A stretch of DNA of 64,000 bases from a bacterium (GTDB taxonomy: Bacteria > Elusimicrobiota > Elusimicrobia > Elusimicrobiales > UBA9959), in assembly GCA_021786295.1 (NCBI GenBank), contig JAJYNO010000019.1:1-64000 (forward strand), written 5' to 3'. The notes beneath the pieces were generated by a model. It was not told the origin of the DNA and searched no databases. It saw only the letters and a list, made by a program, of their open reading frames with translations. The position numbers and the translations under genes are program-made. Positions 1-9,200 of this stretch are shown one piece after another; positions within the stretch are counted from its first letter, which is position 1; every line of letters begins with the position of its first letter.

Positions 1-305
1 TTCGTGACCTGCACCATGACCTCCTGGTCCTTCTTCAGCAGCTTGTCGATGCCGTCCTTCTGGTTGCCGAGCACGTCGGAGATATAGATATAGGCGTTCT
101 TGTCGAGGCCTATATCCATGAACGCGCTCGAGATGCCGGGCAGCACGTTCTCGACGCGGGCCTTATAGATGTTGCCCACGATGTTCCCCGAGCTGCGGCG
201 TTCCCAGAACAGTTCGGCGAGCTTGCCGTCCTCCAGGATGGCTATGCGCGTCTCCTCGAAAGAGGTGTTCGCGAAAATTTCCTTCTTTACTTTGTGGTTT
301 GACAT
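1..305 (-). CDS. rng: Ribonuclease E/G, N-terminal part (cut by window edge)
   Basis: The first 101 residues are present; the rest lies beyond the left edge. The protein would be the RNase E/G endoribonuclease that processes rRNA and mRNA. The visible part has the family opening (SFEETRIAILEDGKLAELFW) followed by the start of the S1-like RNA-binding fold (GNIYKARVENVLPGISSAFM, then a DIGLDKNAYIY segment). The ATG at 305 is preceded by AAGGAG at a good distance. It is the last visible gene of the minus-strand cluster, directly after the DUF2344 gene, a pairing seen in other bacteria. RNase E and RNase G cannot be told apart without the C-terminus. Confidence 0.9.
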   Translation of the reverse strand, partial: MSNHKVKKEIFANTSFEETRIAILEDGKLAELFWERRSSGNIVGNIYKARVENVLPGISSAFMDIGLDKNAYIYISDVLGNQKDGIDKLLKKDQEVMVQVT

Positions 306-325
306 GTACGGTCTCCTTGAAACCC

Positions 326-1003
326 TTAGAATACCTCGAGCTTGCCGCCCGAGCCGAACCAATAAAGCTCCTTCCTCACTATGCGCCTGAAGTCCGGCCT
401 GACGCCGGCCATCAGCTCCGCCACCGTCTCCGGCTTGACGTTCTTGCCGGGCTCCAGCTTCAGCGTGACCTTGAGCAGCGAGACCGCTGGGTCGTACGAG
501 GCCGACAGCACCGGGGCCCTGGCGTCCAGCGTCCTGCTCTCGCCGGAGGGCTTGAGCTTTTCCCACGGCACGCTCTTCTTAGCCATGAAGGTGTCCACGG
601 AAGCGCCGGAAAAGCCCTCCGGGAACCCCGCCTCCATGAAATATTCGGCCGCGTTCACCGCGGCCTCTATCGACGGGAAGAACACCGGGATGCGCCTCGC
701 CGAGATCAGCGTGAACCTGGCGTCGTCCAGCGGCCGCACCCTCTCCGCCGCGGACTCCTCGCGCGCGAACTCCTCCAGGTACAGGTCCGCGTACTCGCAG
801 AGACTCTCGTGCCCCACGGAGACAGCCGGTCCGAAAGCCATCTTTGGCACCGTCTGGCCTCCCACTTTGGCCGGCCAGAACCTGAGCCCGCTGGCGGCCG
901 CGCGCGAACGCAGCGTCTTTATCTGTTCCAGGTGGGTCATCTCCCGGGCCGGCGCCAGGCGCGCGAACTTCAGCCTTATCCTGGATCTGGGTCCTTCGTT
1001 CAT
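326..1003 (-). CDS. DUF2344 (TIGR03936) radical-SAM-associated protein
   Basis: This 225-residue protein matches the DUF2344 family, which is normally fused to or next to a radical SAM protein. The opening RSRIRLKFARLAPAREMTHL corresponds to the usual R-R-F-K-G-P-hF-hS-HL-E pattern, which supports the upstream Met at 1003 even though its Shine-Dalgarno is poor (AAGG almost touching the ATG). No radical SAM partner is visible here. The gene follows rodA by 37 nt and precedes the RNase E/G gene by 20 nt. The biochemical function is unknown. Confidence 0.8.
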   Translation of the reverse strand: MNEGPRSRIRLKFARLAPAREMTHLEQIKTLRSRAAASGLRFWPAKVGGQTVPKMAFGPAVSVGHESLCEYADLYLEEFAREESAAERVRPLDDARFTLISARRIPVFFPSIEAAVNAAEYFMEAGFPEGFSGASVDTFMAKKSVPWEKLKPSGESRTLDARAPVLSASYDPAVSLLKVTLKLEPGKNVKPETVAELMAGVRPDFRRIVRKELYWFGSGGKLEVF

Positions 1004-1040
1004 ACCTTAGTCAGCGGCGCGGCCCCGGGGCGTCCCCGCG

Positions 1041-2381
1041 TCAGACCAGCGCGTACCTCCTGGCGTAGACCGACTGCGCTATCCCCAGCGCCGTCATCGT
1101 GGCCAACAGATTGGAGCCGCCGTAAGAGAGCAGCGGCAGCGGCACTCCCGCCACCGGGGCCAGGCCCAGCAGCATGCCGAAATTTATGCTGAAATACACC
1201 AGGAACATGCCGAAGATGCCGCAGTTGACCAGGTAACCGAAGCGGTCGCGCGCCAGGCGCGCGCCCTGGATCAGGCGCCGCATCAGCAGCGCGTAGAGGC
1301 CCGTCACGGCCAGCATGCCCCAGAAGCCCATTTCCTCCCCGACCACGGCCAGGATGAAGTCGGTATGGCGCTCAGGCACGAAGCCAAGTCTGGACTGGGT
1401 GCCCGAGAAGATGCCGCGGCCGAGTATGCCCCCGGAACCTATCGCTATCCTGGCCTGCAGCAGGTTGTAGCCAGCTCCGCGGGGATCCGTCTCCGGGGAG
1501 AGGAACACCTCGAGCCGCTTCTCCTGGTACTCCTTCATCTGCCGCTTCACCAGCACTCCCGAGAAGAAACCGAGTATCAGCACCACTGCCGCTCCGGCGA
1601 AGTAGATGCCGGAGAGGTTGGCGTAGAGCCGCACGGACAGGCGCCACAGCAGCCAGAACCCGAAGACCACGGCGGCCACGAAGATTAGGGCGCTGGTCCA
1701 GGAATCTGAGAGGTGGAAGAAATAGGAGATCAGCGCGTTGTCCATCAGCTCCGGGTTCAGCTTGATGATGGTCCAAAGGATGGGGAACAGCCCGGAGATC
1801 AGGGCGTAGCCGACGATGATCGACAGGTGGAACACGCTGGCCCCGGCCGCGAAAAGCATGATAAGCGCCAGCGGGAACGTCAGCAGCACTCCGGAGAAGT
1901 CAGGCTGCTCTATCATCAGGATGAAGACGGGCAGGCACAGCGCGAAGGCGCCGAGCACGGTGCGCAGTTCCTTGATCTTGCCCATCCGCTTGTCCAGGAA
2001 GTTTGCCAGCACCAGTATCAGCCCCACCCGCGCGAACTCGGAGGGCTGCACCGAGAAGAACGGCAGGCGGTACCACGAGCGGGAGCCCTTGTCCACCACG
2101 CCGAAAACGAGCACGCCGGCGAGCATAGCGAGCAGGAAGCCGTAGACGAACTTCCACTGGTCCTGGTAGACCTGGTAGTTCAGGCTCCAGGCGGCCCCGA
2201 AGGCGAGCATGGCCAGCGGTATGGCGGTCAGCTGTATCCTGACGATGCGCGCCTGGTTCGGCAGCGCGGACACGGACGAGATGACCGCGAGCGTTCCGAT
2301 CGCCAGCAGCGTCAGCGCGGCGAAGAAGAGCACCCAGTCCACCCTGCCCTTCTTAAGGCCGGTCCCGGGAGTGAAGATCAT
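1041..2381 (-). CDS. rodA: Rod-shape SEDS peptidoglycan polymerase RodA
   Basis: This 446-residue polytopic membrane protein of the FtsW/RodA/SpoVE family polymerises lipid II in the elongasome together with PBP2. The family signatures are present: a PSEFAR segment near residue 113, a VVGEEMGFWG motif near 340 and a GVPLPLLSYGGSN motif near 410. It is longer than E. coli RodA (370 aa) because of an enlarged loop between about 215 and 300. It overlaps mrdA by 4 nt (ATGA), so translation is probably coupled. The local order mreB-mreC-mreD-mrdA-rodA is the classic one. Confidence 0.95.
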   Translation of the reverse strand: MIFTPGTGLKKGRVDWVLFFAALTLLAIGTLAVISSVSALPNQARIVRIQLTAIPLAMLAFGAAWSLNYQVYQDQWKFVYGFLLAMLAGVLVFGVVDKGSRSWYRLPFFSVQPSEFARVGLILVLANFLDKRMGKIKELRTVLGAFALCLPVFILMIEQPDFSGVLLTFPLALIMLFAAGASVFHLSIIVGYALISGLFPILWTIIKLNPELMDNALISYFFHLSDSWTSALIFVAAVVFGFWLLWRLSVRLYANLSGIYFAGAAVVLILGFFSGVLVKRQMKEYQEKRLEVFLSPETDPRGAGYNLLQARIAIGSGGILGRGIFSGTQSRLGFVPERHTDFILAVVGEEMGFWGMLAVTGLYALLMRRLIQGARLARDRFGYLVNCGIFGMFLVYFSINFGMLLGLAPVAGVPLPLLSYGGSNLLATMTALGIAQSVYARRYALV

Positions 2382-4246
2382 ATCTCAGCCCCCTCCGCCG
2401 CGGGCGCGCCCGCCGGCGGCTCTTCCGGAGTATCGGTGGAGACGGCGGGGCCGGCAGGCGGAGCGGCCGGCTTATTCCGTGGCAGATCGTTGCGCAGCAC
2501 CGCCTCTATCACGGCCTTGGCGATAGGAGCAGCGGCCGAGGCCCCGTGCTCGCCGTGCTCCACCAGCACCGCCACGGCCACTCGGGACGGCTGTCCGTCC
2601 ACGGTGGCGTAGGCCACGAACCAGGCGTGGTCCTTGCCGTGCGGGTTCTGCGCGGTGCCGGTCTTGCCGTAGACCTCGACGCCCTTTATCTGAGCCGCGC
2701 GGCCGGTCCCTTCGTCCACCACGCTGTGCAGGCCCTCCCTTATAAGGGCCCAGGTGGAGGGCTTAAGTTTCACTGTGCCGTAGGCCTTCGGCTTAGCGCG
2801 GCGCACCACCTGTCCGTCGGGGCGCACGATATAGTCCACGTAGTAGGGCCTGTAAAGCGTCCCGCCGTTGGCCACGGCGGAGATCAGTTCCGCGGCCTGG
2901 ACGGGGGTGACCAGCGTCTCTCCCTGGCCGATGGCCAGATTGAGCGTGTCGCCGATGAACCAGTAACTCTTCTGGTCCGCCCTTTTGCTGGGGCCGAAGA
3001 CGTTGCCGCCCTTCTCGCCCGGCAGGTCTATGCCGGTGGGCTTGCCGAGGCCGAAGGCCCTGGCGTACTTCTCTATGGCCAGCGGGCCGGCGCGCAGCCC
3101 GGCGTTGTAGAAATAGACGTCGCAGGAGTTAGCCAGTCCGTCTATGAAGTCCACGTAGCCGTGCCCTTTCTTGTCCCAGCACTTGAAGATGCGGCTGCCG
3201 GCGTCGAACCAGCCGGGGCAGTAGAACTTCTCGTCGGGGCTCACGCGGCCGCTCTCCAGGACGGCCGCCCCCGTGATTATCTTGAAGATGGAGCCGGGCG
3301 GATAGGTGCCCTGCAGCGCCTCGTCGAACTCAGGCAGGACCGAGCCCTCCGGCAGCGCCTCCCGCTCCGGGCCCGACAGCACGAACATATTGGGGTCGTA
3401 CTCGGGCAGCGAGGCCAGCGCCAGCACGGCGCCGGTCCTGGGGTCGAGGGCCACCACGGCGCCTTTGCCGCTGATGGACTTCTTCAGCCCCTCCTCGGCC
3501 GCGGCCTGAGCCTCGGAGTCTATCGTCAGGTGGATGTCGTCGCCGGGGGACCATTTGCGGCTCTCCAGCACGCGGTTCAGTTTTCCGCGCGAATCCACCT
3601 CCAGGTAGATGCCGCCGTCCTTCCCTTTCAGCTCGCGCTCGAACATCTTCTCCATCCCCGCCTTGCCTATGCGCGAGTCTATCGTGTAGTCGCCTTCGCC
3701 GGAGTAGAAAGCCCAGTCCTTGGGGTCCATCCTGCCTATATAGCCTATCAGATGGCTGAGATAGGCGCCGAACGGATAGTAGCGCCTGGCCTCCACGATT
3801 ATGTTGATGCCGGGATAGACGGCCTTCAGCTCGGAGAGCACCAGCATTACCTTGGGAGGCAGGTTCTCGGCCAGGCGCACCGGCTTCTCGTGCGTGGCGG
3901 CGCGGAAGAGCGTCCTGCGCAGCTGGTCGTAGTCGGCGCCCAGAGGCTTGGCCAGCACGCGGGCCAGGCGGTCCAGTTCCGGGCCCGGCCTGGTCTGCCC
4001 GGGGAAATAGACGAGGCTGAAGGAAGGGCGGCTGGTGGCTATGGAGACCCCGTCGGCCGAGATGATCCGGCCGCGCGGGGCCGTCTGGCTTATGATCTGC
4101 GTGCGGTTCTTCTCGGCCAGGGCCCTGTAATGCGAGCCGCCTATGATCTGCAGGCTGACCAGGCGGAAAAGGAAGATCATCGCCGCCGCTCCGGCGAGGA
4201 TCCAGAGGAAGTCCAGCCGCTCCTGGGGCATCTGGCGGTCTATCAT
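2378..4246 (-). CDS. mrdA: Penicillin-binding protein 2, elongasome transpeptidase
   Basis: This 622-residue class B PBP has an N-terminal membrane anchor (about 14-32), a pedestal dimerisation domain and a transpeptidase domain. The active-site motifs are visible: SxxK as SIFK within YPPGSIFK, an SCD motif in LANSCDVYFYN and KTG within VYGKTGTAQNPHG. The tail after about 590 is Pro/Ala-rich and probably disordered. It cross-links side-wall peptidoglycan made by RodA, with which it overlaps by 4 nt; it also overlaps mreD by 4 nt. Confidence 0.95.
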   Translation of the reverse strand: MIDRQMPQERLDFLWILAGAAAMIFLFRLVSLQIIGGSHYRALAEKNRTQIISQTAPRGRIISADGVSIATSRPSFSLVYFPGQTRPGPELDRLARVLAKPLGADYDQLRRTLFRAATHEKPVRLAENLPPKVMLVLSELKAVYPGINIIVEARRYYPFGAYLSHLIGYIGRMDPKDWAFYSGEGDYTIDSRIGKAGMEKMFERELKGKDGGIYLEVDSRGKLNRVLESRKWSPGDDIHLTIDSEAQAAAEEGLKKSISGKGAVVALDPRTGAVLALASLPEYDPNMFVLSGPEREALPEGSVLPEFDEALQGTYPPGSIFKIITGAAVLESGRVSPDEKFYCPGWFDAGSRIFKCWDKKGHGYVDFIDGLANSCDVYFYNAGLRAGPLAIEKYARAFGLGKPTGIDLPGEKGGNVFGPSKRADQKSYWFIGDTLNLAIGQGETLVTPVQAAELISAVANGGTLYRPYYVDYIVRPDGQVVRRAKPKAYGTVKLKPSTWALIREGLHSVVDEGTGRAAQIKGVEVYGKTGTAQNPHGKDHAWFVAYATVDGQPSRVAVAVLVEHGEHGASAAAPIAKAVIEAVLRNDLPRNKPAAPPAGPAVSTDTPEEPPAGAPAAEGAEI

Positions 4247-4722
4247 AGTATGCCGAACCGCCGCTTGAGCCTGCGGAACGCGTAGAACAGCGCCGGCACG
4301 GCCAGCGCGTTCAGGAACGGCTCCACCAGGAAGATCTTCACGCTCCCGGGGTTGATCCTGGAAAAGACCAGGCTAAGGCCCATGTAGAAAAGCATGGAGG
4401 CCCAGGAGAGAGAGAGCGCCGCGACCAGCTGGGAGAAGAAACTGTCCATGTCGAACTGCCGCTTGACCAGGTAGACCGCGTAGGCCATCAGCGTGTAGGT
4501 AAGGGCGTACCCGCCGAAAACCCCCGAACCGAGCAGGTCCGCGTAGAGGCCGAGGAAAAACCCCCAGGTCATGGCCTTGACCGGGCCGGACAGGATGGCC
4601 GCGCTGAGAGCGGCGGCGAAGATGATGTCCGGTGCGAGCCCGAAGAAAGAGAGGTTCTGCGTCCACCACCAGTAGAAGGCGCCGGTCGCCAGGTAGAGGA
4701 GCGCTTCCAGCAGGAAGGTCAC
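4243..4722 (-). CDS. mreD: Rod shape-determining membrane protein MreD
   Basis: This 159-residue hydrophobic protein has five to six predicted membrane segments and the size and position typical of MreD. A family-like WGFFLGLYADLLGSGVFGGY segment is seen near 53-72. It overlaps mreC and mrdA by 4 nt each, which suggests strict stoichiometric translation. It is thought to link MreC, RodA and PBP2 in the membrane. The call rests mainly on position and hydropathy because MreD is poorly conserved. Confidence 0.9.
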   Translation of the reverse strand: MTFLLEALLYLATGAFYWWWTQNLSFFGLAPDIIFAAALSAAILSGPVKAMTWGFFLGLYADLLGSGVFGGYALTYTLMAYAVYLVKRQFDMDSFFSQLVAALSLSWASMLFYMGLSLVFSRINPGSVKIFLVEPFLNALAVPALFYAFRRLKRRFGIL

Positions 4723-5576
4723 GGCGTCGCCTCCCCGGTCTCCGAGATCTCCCTCGGCAGGCTACGGTGCACGACGTAGACCTCCTTCAGCGTATTGACG
4801 TTCACCAGCGGCGTCACGTCGGCCGTGATGAAGTTCATCGAGGATTCCTTAGGATAGACCCTGCTCACCCGCCCCACCGGGACCCCGGCCGGGAACAGCA
4901 GGCCGCCCTTGGCGGTTTCCAGTTCCGCGCCCTCCTGCAGGCCGGAGTCCTCCGGCACGTAGTTCATCTTCAGCAGCCAGGTGCCCCGCCCCTCCACCAG
5001 CGCCTCCACCCCGGACGGGACTATGGAGCAGACCGCGGAGGCCGCGGCATTGGTCAGCAGCAGCACTTTGGAGAACTTAGGATAGACCTCGAAGACGCGG
5101 CCGGCCAGGGCCGCGGTATCGCCCTGCATGCCGAGCACGGTGTCGTTGACGGCTATCCCGTCGTCGGAGCCTTTGTCTATGAAGATGGAGCCGTACCAGT
5201 CGGAAGGGGTCTTGTTGACCACCCTGGCCCATGCCCCGGTCCAGGGCAGGTAGCGGGAAAGCTTCATCTCCGCGCTGAGCCTTGCGTTGTCCTCCGCCAG
5301 CACGGAGAGGTTCTGCAGCTTGAGTTCCAGGTCGCGGTTCTTCTCCCTGAGCGCACGGTTCTCCTGGTCCGTCTCCAGCAGCGCCAGCACGTTGGCGGGG
5401 ACGTTGCGTATGAAATGCGTGTAGTCCGCCCCGTAATGGAGCGACGGGTAGAGGCTGTAGCTGGCTATTACTCGGACGGTGTGGGCTACGCGGGAGGACG
5501 GAAAAAGCAGCAGCAGGACCGAAAGAACGGCAAAGAAGATCAAAGCGTAATTCGCGGCGTCTTTCTCTCTGCTCAT
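4719..5576 (-). CDS. mreC: Rod shape-determining protein MreC
   Basis: This 285-residue periplasmic protein has one N-terminal membrane segment (about 10-30), a coiled coil (about 68-105, rich in E/L/R/N) and the beta-barrel MreC core. SDWYGSIFIDKGSDDGI and PSGVEALVEGRG segments are typical of the core. MreC activates PBP2/RodA. It lies 52 nt after mreB and overlaps mreD by 4 nt. Confidence 0.95.
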   Translation of the reverse strand: MSREKDAANYALIFFAVLSVLLLLFPSSRVAHTVRVIASYSLYPSLHYGADYTHFIRNVPANVLALLETDQENRALREKNRDLELKLQNLSVLAEDNARLSAEMKLSRYLPWTGAWARVVNKTPSDWYGSIFIDKGSDDGIAVNDTVLGMQGDTAALAGRVFEVYPKFSKVLLLTNAAASAVCSIVPSGVEALVEGRGTWLLKMNYVPEDSGLQEGAELETAKGGLLFPAGVPVGRVSRVYPKESSMNFITADVTPLVNVNTLKEVYVVHRSLPREISETGEATP

Positions 5577-5628
5577 CGCCTGTCCCCGACCGGGACCCGG
5601 CTGAAAGAGCGCTGTCCCGGCGCGCCGG

Positions 5629-6663
5629 TCAGCGGTAGGCGTTAAGGGTCTCGGGCCGCTGGATCTTGTCCAGCTCTTCCAGGTACTTGCCGCAGCCCAA
5701 GGCGACGCAGCTCAGAGGATCGGCGGCCCTGTGGACGGGCAGTTCTGTCTCCTGCCTGATAAGTTCCGGGAAACCGCGCAGCAGCGAGCCGCCGCCGGCC
5801 AGCACCATGCCGCGGTCCACGAGGTCGGAGGAAAGCTCCGGCGGCGTGGCTTCCAGAACCTGCTTTATCACGTCCACGATAAGCTGCACAGGCTCCATCA
5901 GGGCCTGCCTGATCTCTTCCGAAGTAACGAGAATCGTCTTGGGCAGGCCCTTGGCCTGGTCCCTGCCCTTAACCTCTATCGTCTTCTCTTCTTTCAGCGG
6001 GAAAACCGAACCTATCTGTATCTTCACCTCTTCAGCGGTGGTCTCACCGATGACCAGGTTGTGCTTGCGGCGGAAATACTGAACTATGCAGTCGTCCATC
6101 TCGTCGCCGGCCACGTCCAGGGACTTGGCCACCACGAGACCGCCCAGCGAAATGACCGCCACCTCGGTGGTGCCGCCGCCTATGTCGCAGATCATGCTGG
6201 CGTGCGGCTCCGAGACGGGAAGGTCCGAGCCTATGGCGGCCGCCATAGGCTCCTCTATCAGCGCCACCTCGCGGGCGCCGGCCTGCTCGGCCGACTCCTG
6301 CACGGCGCGCTTCTCCACTTCGGTAATGCCTGACGGGATGCCTATCACTATGCGGGGGTGCAGCAGGCTTCTCCTGTTGTGCACCTTGCGGATGAAATAC
6401 TTTATCAGCTCCTGCGTCAGCTCGAAGTCGGCTATCACGCCGTTCCTGAGCGGCCGCACGGCCGTTATGCTCGAGGGGGTGCGGCCCAGCATCAGCTTGG
6501 CCTCCGCGCCCACGGCGAGCACCTTCCTCCTGTTCTTGTCTATCGCGACCACCGAAGGCTCGCGCAGCACTATCCCCCGCCCTTTAACGTAGACGAGGGT
6601 GTTCGCGGTGCCGAGGTCTATGCCGATGTCGTTGGAGAACAGGCTGAAGAAGTAGTCGAACAT
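5629..6663 (-). CDS. mreB: Rod shape-determining actin homologue MreB
   Basis: This 344-residue actin-family ATPase forms membrane filaments that guide the elongasome. Phosphate-binding loop 1 ([15 protein letters not shown], about 14-28), phosphate loop 2 ([17 protein letters not shown], about 164-180) and the adenosine motif ([10 protein letters not shown]) are all present. The N-terminus [10 protein letters not shown] is an amphipathic membrane-binding segment. The start lies only 4 nt after the rplQ stop with a poly-A/T junction and no clear Shine-Dalgarno of its own, so it is probably translated by reinitiation after rplQ. Confidence 0.97.
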   Translation of the reverse strand: MFDYFFSLFSNDIGIDLGTANTLVYVKGRGIVLREPSVVAIDKNRRKVLAVGAEAKLMLGRTPSSITAVRPLRNGVIADFELTQELIKYFIRKVHNRRSLLHPRIVIGIPSGITEVEKRAVQESAEQAGAREVALIEEPMAAAIGSDLPVSEPHASMICDIGGGTTEVAVISLGGLVVAKSLDVAGDEMDDCIVQYFRRKHNLVIGETTAEEVKIQIGSVFPLKEEKTIEVKGRDQAKGLPKTILVTSEEIRQALMEPVQLIVDVIKQVLEATPPELSSDLVDRGMVLAGGGSLLRGFPELIRQETELPVHRAADPLSCVALGCGKYLEELDKIQRPETLNAYR

Positions 6664-6667
6664 TTTT

Positions 6668-7009
6668 TTAGACCAGTTTCACCAGCGCCGTCTCCGTGGC
6701 GTCCCCTTTGCGGAGGCCGAGCTTGAGGATGCGGGTAAAGCCGCCGGGGCGCTCCTTGTAGCGCGGGGCTATCACCTCGAACACCTTGTTGTAGACGGCC
6801 TTGTCCTTGACGACGCGCCGCACTTCCACGCGGCGGCCGTTCTTCGCGTCGGCTATCACGCGTTCCACGACGCGGCGCAGCTCCTTGGCCTTGGCCAGCG
6901 TGGTCTCCACCTTCTCGTGCAGCAGCAGGCTGGAGGCCATATTGGAGAACATCGCGCGGCGGTGGGAGCCGGTCTTGGAAAGTTTCCTTGCGCCTAAGTT
7001 TCTTATCAT
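6668..7009 (-). CDS. rplQ: 50S ribosomal protein bL17
   Basis: This 113-residue protein carries the bL17 signature ([20 protein letters not shown], residues 9-28) and normal length. It is the last ribosomal gene of the alpha-operon part. It is followed almost immediately by mreB, which is an unusual neighbour. Confidence 0.97.
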   Translation of the reverse strand: MIRNLGARKLSKTGSHRRAMFSNMASSLLLHEKVETTLAKAKELRRVVERVIADAKNGRRVEVRRVVKDKAVYNKVFEVIAPRYKERPGGFTRILKLGLRKGDATETALVKLV

Positions 7010-7042
7010 AGCGTTTCCTTAAAAAAAGAATCAGTTCCGGGG

Positions 7043-8017
7043 TCAGTCCATCTTCATCCCGAGGCCGAGACCCATTTCCTTGAGTTTTTCCTTTATCTCG
7101 TCCAGGGACTTCTGTCCGAAATTCTTGACCGCCAGCAGGTCGTCCTCGGTCTTGCCGACCAGTTCGCCTATCGTGCGGATGCCGGCGACCTTCAGGCAGT
7201 TGGAGGCGCGCGAGGAGAGCTCTATCATCTCCACGCCCTGCTCCAGCTTGGAGGCGTTCTCGCCGGAGGGCTCGCTCTTGGCGGACTCCGCCTTCGCGGG
7301 TTCCTTGGCGGCCTCCTCTGCGGGCAGGAACGGCATGATCGAGCGGCGCAGCAGCCCCGCGGTGTCCTTGACGGCCTCGTCCGGGGTCATCGTCCCGTCG
7401 GTCCAGACCTCGAGCACGAGCTTGTCGTAGTCGGTGCGCTGGCCCACGCGGGCGTTCTCCACGGTGTAATGGACCTTCTGTATCGGGGAGAAGATCGCGT
7501 CCATCGGGATGAACTCCATCGGCAGGTTCATGCGGCTGCGGATCTCCTCGGAGGTCAGGTAGCCGGAGCCCCTGGCGATCTCCAGTTCGGCCTCGAACTC
7601 GGCGCCGCTCTCCACGTGCGCTATCACGAGGTCCTTGTTGATGATCTCCACGTTGGAGTTCTCGCGGATGTCCCCGGCGGTCACTTCCTTCTTGCCCTTC
7701 ACGCTGATCAGCAGCGTTTCGGGGCCCTCGCCCTTAAGGCGGACGCGCAGCTTCTTCAGATTGAGGACGATATTGACCACGTCCTCCTTCACGCCGTTGA
7801 CGGCGGAATACTCGTGGCGAGCGCCCTTGATGCGCACGGCCACTACGGCCGCGCCCTCGAGGGACGACAGCAGGATGCGGCGCAGCGAGTTGCCTATAGT
7901 GTGGCCGTAGCCCTTCTCGTAAGGCTCCGCGGTGAACTTCGCGTAGTTGTCGGTCTTGGTCTTTTCCTCGACGCCCAGGGCCTCGGGGATAACGAGCTGT
8001 TTAGAGAAAGTTGACAT
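7043..8017 (-). CDS. rpoA: RNA polymerase alpha subunit
   Basis: This 324-residue alpha subunit has the assembly domain (about 1-230, with EKGYGHTIGNSLRRILLSS near 35-53) and a complete C-terminal domain (about 262-318, with LKVAGIRTIGELVGKTEDDL and NFGQKSLDEIKEKL). A charged linker joins the two. The intact CTD means UP-element and activator contacts are possible. It sits between rpsD and rplQ. Confidence 0.97.
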   Translation of the reverse strand: MSTFSKQLVIPEALGVEEKTKTDNYAKFTAEPYEKGYGHTIGNSLRRILLSSLEGAAVVAVRIKGARHEYSAVNGVKEDVVNIVLNLKKLRVRLKGEGPETLLISVKGKKEVTAGDIRENSNVEIINKDLVIAHVESGAEFEAELEIARGSGYLTSEEIRSRMNLPMEFIPMDAIFSPIQKVHYTVENARVGQRTDYDKLVLEVWTDGTMTPDEAVKDTAGLLRRSIMPFLPAEEAAKEPAKAESAKSEPSGENASKLEQGVEMIELSSRASNCLKVAGIRTIGELVGKTEDDLLAVKNFGQKSLDEIKEKLKEMGLGLGMKMD

Positions 8018-8030
8018 TCGGTCTCCTCGC

Positions 8031-8678
8031 TTACTTGGAATAGAATTCGACTATCAGCTGCTCATCGGCGGAGATGCTCGACTCGGCGCGGTCCGGCCAG
8101 CGGACCAGCTTGCCCTTCTTGGAGCCGGCGTCCCAGGACAGAAAGCTGGGCCTGAAAGCCGTCTTCTCGGCGTGCTCCATGCCCTGCTTGACCAGCAGCG
8201 TCTCGCCTATTTTCTGGCTCGCCGGGTTGATGCCGACCTCGTCTCCGGGCTTCAGCATGGCGGAAGGGATGGAGAGCACGCGGCCGTTGACGCAGACATG
8301 GCCGTGGTTGACCAGCTGGCGGGCGGCCTTCAGCGAGACCGCGAAGCCGAGCCTGCGCACGACGTTGTCGAGCCTTACTTCCAGGAAGCGCAGCAGCGCC
8401 GCGCCGGTCTGGCCCTTGTCCTTGGCGGCCTTGGAGAAGAAGCGGCGGAACTGCGCCTCGTTCACCTGGGCGGAGAGGCGGGCTATCTGCTTCTCGCGCA
8501 GGTGTTTGCCGTAGTCGGACATCTTGTTAGGGCGGCCTCCGGAGGAGAAACGCTTCTCCTTCTCGGCGCGCTGCGCCTTGTCCACGGCGCAGTTGGTATG
8601 GCACTTGGTTCCCTTCAGGAACAGTTTCTGGTTGAGTTTCCTGCACTTCTTGCAGCTGGGTCCGGTATATCTCGACAT
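8031..8678 (-). CDS. rpsD: 30S ribosomal protein uS4, zinc-binding form
   Basis: This 215-residue primary 16S rRNA binder keeps the N-terminal zinc knuckle (C9, C12, C26, C30 in SCKKC and KCHTNC). It also has the S4 RNA-binding domain (RLDNVVRRLGFAVSLKAARQ, about 102-121). Its place between rpsK and rpoA matches the E. coli alpha operon rather than Bacillus, where rpsD is separate. Confidence 0.96.
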   Translation of the reverse strand: MSRYTGPSCKKCRKLNQKLFLKGTKCHTNCAVDKAQRAEKEKRFSSGGRPNKMSDYGKHLREKQIARLSAQVNEAQFRRFFSKAAKDKGQTGAALLRFLEVRLDNVVRRLGFAVSLKAARQLVNHGHVCVNGRVLSIPSAMLKPGDEVGINPASQKIGETLLVKQGMEHAEKTAFRPSFLSWDAGSKKGKLVRWPDRAESSISADEQLIVEFYSK

Positions 8679-8707
8679 TTCAAAGTCTCCTTACGTTATC
8701 CTGTTGC

Positions 8708-9139
8708 TTACACGCGGCGGGCTTTAGGGGGCCTGCAGCCGTTGTGCGGGATCGGGGTCACGTCCTTGATGGATACGACGTGGATGCCGCTCTGCGCTAC
8801 CGCGCGTATCGCGGTCTCGCGGCCGGGGCCGGGGCCGCTGACGAAGACCATCGCCTGGCGCACGCCGTACTCTGCGGCGCGGGCCGCTGCTTTGGAGGCG
8901 GTGATCTGCGCGGCGAAGGGCGTGCCCTTCTTCGTGCCGCGGAAGCCGTTGCCGCCGGAGGTGGACCAGGCTATCACGCCGCCCTTCTCGTCGGTGAAGG
9001 TGATGATCGTGTTGTTGAACGAGCAGTTCACGTACACGCGGGCGAACGCCACGGTGCGGAAGCGGCGCTTGGGGGCGGCCTTCTGCTCGGGTTTCTTGGC
9101 CCCGTCCTGGGGCTGCTGGTTCTTGTTCTCTTCGGCCAT
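8708..9139 (-). CDS. rpsK: 30S ribosomal protein uS11
   Basis: This 143-residue uS11 has conserved blocks NNTIITFTDEKGGVIAWSTS, GTKKGTPFAAQ and DVTPIPHNGCRPPKARRV. A Lys/Gln-rich extension of about 20 residues precedes the usual start. AAGGA lies about 12 nt before the ATG, and a strong hairpin lies between this gene and rpsM. Confidence 0.96.
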   Translation of the reverse strand: MAEENKNQQPQDGAKKPEQKAAPKRRFRTVAFARVYVNCSFNNTIITFTDEKGGVIAWSTSGGNGFRGTKKGTPFAAQITASKAAARAAEYGVRQAMVFVSGPGPGRETAIRAVAQSGIHVVSIKDVTPIPHNGCRPPKARRV

Positions 9140-9170
9140 AGTCTTGGATCTTCCTTTTTAGTTTTCTAAC

Positions 9171-9194
9171 CCCCCTCCGCTCCCGCGGAGGGGG
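9171..9194 (-). promoter_or_regulatory. 10-bp GC hairpin between rpsM and rpsK
   Basis: A perfect 10-bp stem (ccccctccgc / gcggaggggg) with a tccc loop lies just after the rpsM stop. On the transcribed strand it is followed by GTTAGAAAACT, which is not a clean U-run. It may be a partial terminator, an RNase processing site or a 3' stabiliser that sets expression of rpsK-rpsD-rpoA-rplQ apart from the upstream genes. Confidence 0.5.
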
Positions 9195-9200
9195 CGGGCC

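Noticed and set aside
2546-4285. 579-codon open frame on the plus strand opposite mrdA
   Set aside because: It is the complement of the PBP2 gene; in GC-rich DNA the antisense frames stay open. The composition (His/Arg/Gly/Val-rich, no motifs) is that of a shadow frame.
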